Below are positions 1 through 3,823 of a stretch of DNA of 5,614 nt, piece by piece. The translations under genes were made by a program, and so were the position numbers. Each line of letters opens with the position of its first letter. Position 1 is the stretch's first letter. The DNA lies in NCBI GenBank assembly GCA_023489205.1, contig JAMDDF010000058.1:12036-17649 (forward strand), read 5' to 3'. Origin of the DNA: Actinomycetota bacterium. GTDB lineage: Bacteria > Actinomycetota > Acidimicrobiia > Acidimicrobiales > Palsa-688. The notes beneath the pieces were generated by a model. That model was not told the DNA's origin, made no database searches, and worked only from the letters and a program-made list of their open reading frames with translations.

Positions 1-41
1 ATGCCGGGCGGGTGCACAAGAAGATTTTTGCGGTGGCTTGC

Positions 42-422
42 TTAGGGTTCCACGACACTAAGCGACCGTCCGGTTGCCCTTGCGATGGCCTTTAGGTCGC
101 TGGGGTCGGAGCTGATGACCAAGTCAACGCGGCGTAAGGCTCCCTCAACGACGCTGGCGTCGACGATGTCTTTGGTGGCCGCTTTGGCTGCCACCGACCC
201 GACTCTTCGCGCCTGGTCATCATCGAGCGCTTCAACGTCGCAGCCGACGAGGAGCCTCGAGAGCAACGCCTGGCGGCTACCACCTCGCCAGGTCTGGGCG
301 ACTACAGCAGCAGGGACGGTAGGGACCGTTCGGTTGGCCAGGAGCGCACCGTGCCGAGCCCACATCCGCCGTTCGCCGCGCTCAGCGGCGATGAGCGCTC
401 CCGCGTCGTAGGTCACCCCCAT
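42..422 (-). CDS. vapC: PIN-domain toxin, VapC-like ribonuclease of a type II toxin-antitoxin pair
   Basis: This is a 126-residue single-domain protein of normal length for a PIN toxin. PIN toxins are metal-dependent ribonucleases that cut tRNA, rRNA or mRNA when their antitoxin is lost. The acidic active-site pattern is visible: Asp6 in the N-terminal strand (TYDAGALIAAERG), Asp85 and Asp88 in KDIVDAS, and Asp106 with Asp109 in ISSDPSDL. The segment VVAQTWRGG near residue 41 is typical of one actinobacterial PIN subgroup, where Gln-Thr-Trp-Arg stands where other VapCs carry a conserved Glu. The ATG at 422 shares one base with the stop of the upstream antitoxin (TGATG), which fixes the start and implies translational coupling. 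The frame is intact to a TAA at 42-44, so the toxin is probably functional. The family call is firm from the motifs; the RNA target cannot be told. Confidence 0.9.
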   Translation of the reverse strand: MGVTYDAGALIAAERGERRMWARHGALLANRTVPTVPAAVVAQTWRGGSRQALLSRLLVGCDVEALDDDQARRVGSVAAKAATKDIVDASVVEGALRRVDLVISSDPSDLKAIARATGRSLSVVEP

Positions 423-697
423 CAGGCACTACGACTACCACGGGGCCGGCTGTGACGGGACTGCCGGAGCGCTTCACAAGCCCAATGCTCAGCCTCGGCG
501 ATCTCTTCGGTACTGAAACGGCCGTATTCGCGTTCGAACTCGGCGACGGTCTCCAGACCGGCTCTTATTTTGAACTCCTTGTGCGCCGTGGCAGCCAACC
601 AGGCGCTGTAGCTGACCCCGGCCTCAGCAGCCGCTGCTTCGATCTGCGCGTCGAGGTCCGGTGGGATCGACACCGACCGCTTCTTCCTGACAGCCAT
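422..697 (-). CDS. Ribbon-helix-helix antitoxin of the VapBC-like pair
   Basis: This is a 91-residue antitoxin encoded just upstream of the PIN toxin and overlapping it by one base. Residues about 5-37 read as a ribbon-helix-helix DNA-binding domain: a basic beta strand (RKKRSVSIPP), then an amphipathic helix (DLDAQIEAAAAEAG), a turn and a second helix (SYSAWLAATA). Such domains bind operator DNA as dimers and autoregulate the operon. The acidic C-terminal part (VAEFEREYGRFSTEEIAEAEHW) is the likely toxin-binding region. The frame stays open upstream to 901, but the ATG at 697 is preferred because the protein then starts directly at the RHH strand, as family members do, and the upstream translation looks non-coding. 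No strong Shine-Dalgarno precedes this ATG. Codons for residues 39-48 form one arm of a perfect 30-bp inverted repeat whose other arm lies in the leader. Confidence 0.85.
   Translation of the reverse strand: MAVRKKRSVSIPPDLDAQIEAAAAEAGVSYSAWLAATAHKEFKIRAGLETVAEFEREYGRFSTEEIAEAEHWACEALRQSRHSRPRGSRSA
555..584 (+). repeat. Arm 1 of a perfect 30-bp inverted repeat (inside the antitoxin gene)
   Basis: The plus strand begins AGACCGGCTCTTATT and ends CTCCTTGTGC. Its exact reverse complement occurs at 710-739, 125 bases away. This arm encodes antitoxin residues 39-48 (HKEFKIRAGL) on the minus strand, a stretch that fits the usual family layout. It is therefore probably the original copy. Confidence 0.95.
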
Positions 698-709
698 GCC
701 CGTACAGTA

Positions 710-739
710 GCACAAGGAGTTCAAAATAAGAGCCGGTCT
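710..739 (-). repeat. Arm 2 of a perfect 30-bp inverted repeat (antitoxin leader)
   Basis: This is the exact reverse complement of 555-584. It lies 13 bases upstream of the antitoxin ATG at 697, in the leader or promoter of the vapBC-like operon. It is bordered by 5-bp direct repeats AGTAG at 706-710 and 740-744. The flanking sequences outside the 30 bp do not match those of arm 1. It is probably a derived copy inserted by local template switching, but that is inference. Confidence 0.95.
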
Positions 740-749
740 AGTAGTACAA
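723..749 (-). promoter_or_regulatory. Weak candidate promoter for the vapBC-like operon
   Basis: On the minus strand a TTGTAC (749-744) is followed after 15 bases by TATTTT (728-723). The spacer is shorter than the usual 16-18, so this is only a weak candidate. The -10-like element lies within the leader arm of the inverted repeat. A transcript starting just downstream would lose part of that arm, while one starting further upstream would contain both arms. No clear operator palindrome for the RHH antitoxin was recognised. Confidence 0.2.
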
Positions 750-1500
750 CTGGGCGACGGCGTCACCGCTATAGGGCTTGCCACTGGGGCAACCTGCGTG
801 GGACCCGGTCGAGAGGTGCAGCCGAAAGCAATAACCGCTGGCAGGACACTGCAGTTCTGCGATCCTGGCGGGCCGTAGGTCCAACGGTGTTTTCGGAGCA
901 CGAGTCATGTGGGGAACAATGGACGAGGTGGTCGCAAAGCTTTGTAGTGCTTACGGTCAGCTTCCTGCGCCTTGAGCTACCAGCTGGCCATGTGGCGGAA
1001 CCGCTCACTCACCGGCAAGCTGATGAGGTGAGCCGGGACTGTGCGGAACGGTACCATGCCCAGAGGGCTCTTGAGTTTTAGCGCCAGGGCGGTTATTCTG
1101 CTACCTGCGCGACCGACAAGCCTTGTTGGCGCGGTCGCTTCGAGCGACGGGTCGGCGCTCGCCCCGTGAGTCCAAGGGGCCGCACAGAATCCACAGGAGC
1201 CGCCTGCCTTATCTATCCCTTGAAATAGTTGTTGTCCAACAAGGGGAAACTGCATATCGACGGCTCTGGATCGCTCGGCCAGATCGGGCCACCGGTCAGA
1301 CTGAGCGCCGAACGAGCGTTCAGAACACAAACGGTCCGCGCATGTCCTGGCGTCCGACGGGAACTGCGAGCACGACCCGACGTGCCGTGGTCCTAGGCGG
1401 AGTGGCGGAGGGGAGGAGTGCCCGTCGGTGACGTGCGTTCGATGGTTACGACACGCGCCCCCTGGATGCTGGTCTCAATCGCGGCGGGACATGACCGAGG
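750..1500. other. Stretch with no convincing intact gene between two divergent toxin-antitoxin operons
   Basis: Open frames exist here on both strands (for example 977-1330 on the minus strand and 1123-1431 on the plus strand). They begin at TTG without a Shine-Dalgarno, resemble no family I know, and overlap each other. GC content looks lower and more uneven than in the flanking genes. Small hairpin-forming sequences are present: TTGTT-GTCC-AACAA at 1229-1242, within a larger CCCTTG/CAAGGG pair (1217-1222 with 1240-1245), and CTGAGCGC/GCGTTCAG at 1301-1323 with one G-T pairing. No tRNA, integrase or transposase motif was found. The stretch may be a decayed mobile-element or gene remnant, but nothing in the sequence proves it. 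Confidence 0.5.
907..975 (+). pseudogene. Possible 5' remnant of a truncated gene (22 codons)
   Basis: An ATG at 907 is preceded by GGAG at 895-898 with an 8-base spacer, the best ribosome-binding arrangement in this gap. The frame reads 22 residues, ending DEVVAKLCSAYGQLPAP, and stops at TGA 973-975. The tail resembles the first residues of HhH-GPD (endonuclease III-like) family proteins, which often begin with a similar leucine-rich turn followed by YG and prolines. That resemblance is from memory and very short. If right, the rest of the gene was lost at about position 970. It could equally be a small leader peptide or chance. Confidence 0.2.
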
Positions 1501-1502
1501 TG

Positions 1503-1530
1503 TTGAAAAGTTCCTGTGCCCGCCTATACG
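1503..1530 (+). promoter_or_regulatory. Candidate promoter for the Phd/RelE operon
   Basis: TTGAAA at 1503-1508 is followed after 16 bases by TATACG at 1525-1530. This would start transcription about 5 bases before the proposed GTG at 1542, giving a nearly leaderless mRNA, which is common in high-GC Gram-positive bacteria. The -10 hexamer lacks the usual final T. A better TATAAT at 1547-1552 has no matching -35 element and lies inside the proposed reading frame. Confidence 0.3.
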
Positions 1531-1541
1531 GCTCGAGCGGA

Positions 1542-1832
1542 GTGACTATAATCCTGGTCATACCGGACACGCTGCCCCTCGCCGAGATCAAGGCCCACCT
1601 CTCCGAGATCGTGGACCGTGTCGAGAACGAGCACGACCGGGTCGTGCTGACCCGCAACGGTCGCGCGGCCGCCGTCATCATGAGCCCGGAGGACCTCGAG
1701 GCGCTGGAGGACACCTTAGAGCTTCTGTCGGATCCGAAGGCGCTCAAGGAGATCGGCCGAGCCCGACAAGAGGTCGCACGGGGAAAGGTCGTCACCGCCG
1801 AAGAGCTACGCGCCAAGTACCTGCGACGGTGA
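1542..1832 (+). CDS. Phd/YefM-family antitoxin of a RelE-type toxin-antitoxin pair
   Basis: With the GTG at 1542 this is a 96-residue antitoxin. The N-terminal Phd/YefM fold is plain: PLAEIKAHLSEIVDRVE (about 12-28), the strand DRVVLTRNGRAAAVIMSPED (about 32-51), then a helix DLEALEDTLELLSD. The C-terminal part (residues about 64-96, with the KALKEIGRARQEVARGK and TAEELRAKYLRR segments) should be the flexible region that wraps the toxin. Family members bind operator DNA through the N-terminal dimer and repress their own operon, more strongly in complex with toxin. The frame is open upstream to ATG 1491 and beyond; GTG 1542 is chosen because family proteins begin close to the PLAEIK motif, although its Shine-Dalgarno is weak. 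The stop TGA at 1830-1832 overlaps the toxin GTG. The family call is firm; the exact start is uncertain. Confidence 0.85.
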   Translation: MTIILVIPDTLPLAEIKAHLSEIVDRVENEHDRVVLTRNGRAAAVIMSPEDLEALEDTLELLSDPKALKEIGRARQEVARGKVVTAEELRAKYLRR

Positions 1833-2104
1833 GCGAGCCGGAGTACCGGCTCGTCATGGCGTCCAGCGCAGAGCGCTCCTTGGCGCGGTTGCCAGAGAAG
1901 GCCGCTGCAGCCGTGGTCGAGTTCGCGACCGGAGCGCTTGTCGAGGCCCCTCGGGTGGTGGGGCACCCGTTGCGGCAGGAACTGATGGGACTGTGGGCGG
2001 CCCGTCGCGGTCCCTACCGGGTGGTGTACGAGATCGACGACGGCACCAAGACGGTCAGTGTCCTGCGTGTCGACCACCGTGCCGACGTGTACAGATCGCA
2101 CTGA
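1829..2104 (+). CDS. relE: RelE/ParE-superfamily toxin
   Basis: This is a 91-residue toxin starting at GTG 1829, which overlaps the antitoxin stop by four bases (GTGA) and so sets the start. The fold signature is clear: an N-terminal strand (EYRLVMASSAERSLARLP), a helix (KAAAAVVEFATGALVEAP), and then the RelE core GLWAARRGPYRVVYEIDDG (about 54-72) ending in VSVLRVDHRADVYR (about 76-89). RelE proteins cleave mRNA in the ribosomal A site, using basic residues such as the Arg in GPYRVVY and the HR pair near the C-terminus. ParE relatives that target gyrase share the fold, but the spacing of the GPYRVVYEI and HRADVYR motifs fits the RelE branch better. The frame is intact and of normal length, so toxin and antitoxin are probably active. 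The open frame continues upstream to 1418, but that part is a shadow of the antitoxin gene. Confidence 0.88.
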   Translation: MSEPEYRLVMASSAERSLARLPEKAAAAVVEFATGALVEAPRVVGHPLRQELMGLWAARRGPYRVVYEIDDGTKTVSVLRVDHRADVYRSH

Positions 2105-2345
2105 GGCCGCCCCGAAGATCACGCCCTCGGCGGCGGAATCGACACGAAGCGCCGGAAGCGGGATGGCGGCGACGAGGTGCGGCCGAGCGAGAAGGCCCCT
2201 CTGGTGGCGCCGACACCCCACCAACGGCCACCTCCTCCTTGGTCACGCTCGATCAACCGAGGCAACTCGAAGGGCACTACCTCCCCCCTGGGGCAGAGGC
2301 CCGACAATAAGCAAGGTAGTTTTCGCCATCGGCAGCGACGGGCCG

Positions 2346-2367
2346 GCTGAGGCGTGTTTACCTCAGC
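2346..2367 (-). terminator. Candidate hairpin terminator of the ParB-like gene
   Basis: GCTGAGG at 2346-2352 and CCTCAGC at 2361-2367 form a perfect 7-bp stem with an 8-base loop. The hairpin abuts the stop codon (2368-2370) of the minus-strand gene. There is no run of T after it in the minus direction, so it would be a weak or non-classical terminator. It may also serve the plus-strand toxin operon that ends 242 bases away. Confidence 0.35.
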
Positions 2368-2742
2368 TCAGGGCGAGCGCGGGACCAACCGGCACGGCAC
2401 CAGGATCTTCTCGTCGATGTAATAGCTGGCGCATATGCGGTGGTAGCCATCGGCCACCCATAGGGGTTCGCCGTAAACAAGCAGCACGGGTGAGAGCTTC
2501 TTGCCGTGCTTGACCTTGTCGAGGTCGTTTCGCACTTCGGGGTCGTCGCTCGGCAGCAGTGGCAGGCCGGACGCCCTGAGCAGGTCCTTGGCTGCGTAAC
2601 GGCGCAAGGGCTGCTCCTTGACCAGGGCATCGGCCAGCCGTGCAGCCTGGCCAGGGCCGACAAGCAGCGACAAGAAGGATTGGGCGGCAGGAAAGTCTTG
2701 GTCCTCGGGCTCGTCCTTCCAGTGCTCCTGCTCGCTCGTCAT
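2368..2742 (-). CDS. Small ParB-like nuclease-domain protein of unknown role
   Basis: This 124-residue protein has a recognisable ParB-type C-terminal half. A strand SPVLLVYGEPLWVADGYHR (about 84-102) contains the DGYHR box (98-102), equivalent to the nucleotide-binding DGxHR motif of ParB/Srx-type domains, followed by ICASYYIDEKILVPCRLV. The N-terminal half (residues 1-60) is acidic at first (EQEHWKDEPEDQDFPAA) and then reads AKDLLRASGLPLLPSDD. I recognise this whole arrangement from short uncharacterised bacterial proteins, usually annotated hypothetical or ParB-like. There is no helix-turn-helix or CTP-dependent spreading region as in true chromosome-partition ParB, and no ParA neighbour, so a partition role is unlikely. 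The start at 2742 is supported by a GAGG 4 bases upstream. It is transcribed divergently from the aquaporin. Its function, whether nucleotide or DNA binding, is unknown. Confidence 0.75.
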   Translation of the reverse strand: MTSEQEHWKDEPEDQDFPAAQSFLSLLVGPGQAARLADALVKEQPLRRYAAKDLLRASGLPLLPSDDPEVRNDLDKVKHGKKLSPVLLVYGEPLWVADGYHRICASYYIDEKILVPCRLVPRSP

Positions 2743-2819
2743 CTCGCCTCGCTAATCTCGGTTGTGCCCACTAAGTGATAGCACGCCCTCTGGCTAACCA
2801 ACAGTTTGGAGCAGACGCC
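2743..2819. promoter_or_regulatory. Divergent upstream region of the ParB-like and aquaporin genes
   Basis: These 77 bases separate two divergent genes and must hold both ribosome-binding sites and probably both promoters. GAGG at 2747-2750 (minus strand) serves the ParB-like ATG, and GGAG at 2808-2811 serves the aquaporin ATG with an 8-base spacer. No convincing -35/-10 pair or operator palindrome could be read. Confidence 0.4.
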
Positions 2820-3620
2820 ATGGAGACCTTGCCGGGCCCCTACAAGCCGGTGCCGCTACACCTACGGGAGCCGGCCAGCCTGCAAACCCCGTGGACTCAC
2901 AATTTCGAGGATCTGAGCTACGAGTGGCGCCGCCTGTTCTCGGAGGTGCTCGGCACGTTCTTCTTGGTCCTCGTGGCGGCGGGAGCACCTGTGGTAGACG
3001 CATGGAGCCACGGGCAGGTCCCCCTGGACGCCCAGGTCGTTGCGCCTGCGCTCATGGTGATGGCTGTCATCTATTTCATGGGCACCGTGAGCGGGGCTCA
3101 CCTGAACCCCGCTGTTAGTATCTCCTTCGCTCTGAGGGGTCATTTCCCTTGGAAACGGGTCCCTGCCTACATCATCGCTCAATTCGTTGGGAGCCTCTTG
3201 GCAGCGGGCTTCCTGCGTGCGATGTTCGGCAATGTGGGCAACTTGGGGTCTACCCTGCCCGGTCAAGGTGTCACCTGGTGGCAGGCCAGCTTGATCGAGC
3301 TGGTCCTTACCGCCGGCCTGGTCAGCGTCATCCTCGGCACCGCCTCGGGGGCTCGCAACATTGGGGCTAACGCCGCTCTTGCGGTCGCGGGCTACATTGC
3401 CTTGGCGGGCCTGTGGGCGGCGCCCGTCACGGGGGCGTCGATGAACCCCGCACGCTCGCTCGGCCCGGTGATCGTGGGCGGCCACTGGAAAGATTGGTGG
3501 GCTTACGTCATCGGCCCTCTTGCCGGTGGGGCGGTGGCTGTGGCGTTCGCCTGGATCCTTCGTGGGAAGCGCAGCGAAGCTGGCGATGAGGCGGCACGAG
3601 GCATGCTCCCAGACGCATAG
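2820..3620 (+). CDS. Aquaporin / major intrinsic protein (MIP) family channel
   Basis: This 266-residue protein is a complete MIP channel in the cytoplasmic membrane. Six membrane helices can be read at about 41-60, 73-93, 113-133, 154-174, 183-203 and 226-248. Both pore motifs are intact: HLNPAVS (Asn96-Pro-Ala) in loop B and SMNPARS (Asn209-Pro-Ala, Arg212) in loop E. About 37 residues of hydrophilic N-terminus precede helix 1, a longer lead than AqpZ has. Aligned by eye on the NPA boxes, the aromatic/arginine filter would be Pro76, Gly197, Ala206, Arg212, unlike AqpZ (Phe/His/Thr/Arg) or GlpF (Trp/Gly/Phe/Arg). Substrate (water, glycerol or another small neutral solute) therefore cannot be assigned. 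The ATG at 2820 has GGAG at 2808-2811; an in-frame GTG at 2775 would add 15 residues but lacks a good site. It is probably a single-gene unit. Confidence 0.93.
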   Translation: METLPGPYKPVPLHLREPASLQTPWTHNFEDLSYEWRRLFSEVLGTFFLVLVAAGAPVVDAWSHGQVPLDAQVVAPALMVMAVIYFMGTVSGAHLNPAVSISFALRGHFPWKRVPAYIIAQFVGSLLAAGFLRAMFGNVGNLGSTLPGQGVTWWQASLIELVLTAGLVSVILGTASGARNIGANAALAVAGYIALAGLWAAPVTGASMNPARSLGPVIVGGHWKDWWAYVIGPLAGGAVAVAFAWILRGKRSEAGDEAARGMLPDA

Positions 3621-3823
3621 GGACCCCCCCTTTGCTCGGCCGGCTCTGCCCGCCTCGCCACGCCTAGCCCTTATGACAGCCATCAGGTAGAAAAACGCTC
3701 TGCGCGAGCGATATAGACTCCCAAGCTACTGTTTCAGGGTCGACGTCGCCCCCCCCTACAGCAGGACCACCGACAAGATGTCGTGTCGCGCTAGCGGCGA
3801 CGACCAGCCCAAGAGAGGAGATA
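3621..3823 (+). promoter_or_regulatory. Upstream region of gltB with structured leader potential
   Basis: This 203-base gap between the aquaporin and gltB holds several possible structures: a short hairpin CGCTC-TGCGC-GAGCG at 3696-3710, a palindrome CGACGTCG at 3741-3748, and a stem GTCGC/GCGAC (3785-3789 with 3797-3801). CGTCGCC at 3744-3750 could alternatively pair with GGCGACG at 3796-3802. TATAGA at 3712-3717 is -10-like but has no matching -35 element. GAGAGGAG at 3813-3820 is the gltB ribosome-binding site, only three bases from the ATG. No clear terminator follows the aquaporin, and no GlnR- or AmtR-type nitrogen site was recognised. Confidence 0.3.

Noticed and set aside
1030..1056. 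GAGCCG...CGGTAC resembling a group II intron domain V
   Set aside because: The bulge, tetraloop and spacing of domain V are absent, and there is no reverse transcriptase nearby.
452..1081. 209-codon plus-strand frame across the RHH antitoxin
   Set aside because: It is antisense to a recognised antitoxin and runs through the leader repeat. The product resembles no family and has no good ribosome-binding site.
977..1330. 117-codon minus-strand frame in the gap
   Set aside because: It starts at TTG with no Shine-Dalgarno and resembles no known domain. It is kept only as part of the unassigned stretch.
1428..1460. GTTCGATGG resembling a tRNA T-loop
   Set aside because: No acceptor stem, anticodon arm or CCA-proximal pairing could be built around it on either strand.
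1547..1552. Perfect TATAAT as the promoter -10 of the Phd-RelE operon
   Set aside because: No -35 lies 16-18 bases upstream, and a start at about 1559 would leave the conserved N-terminus of the antitoxin without a usable start codon.
2106..2134. GCCGCC/GGCGGC pairing after the RelE stop as a terminator
   Set aside because: The stem is six GC pairs with a loop of about 17 bases and no T-run, which is common by chance in DNA this GC-rich.
2862..3683. 273-codon minus-strand frame opposite the aquaporin
   Set aside because: The plus strand encodes a complete MIP channel with both NPA motifs; the opposite frame is its shadow.
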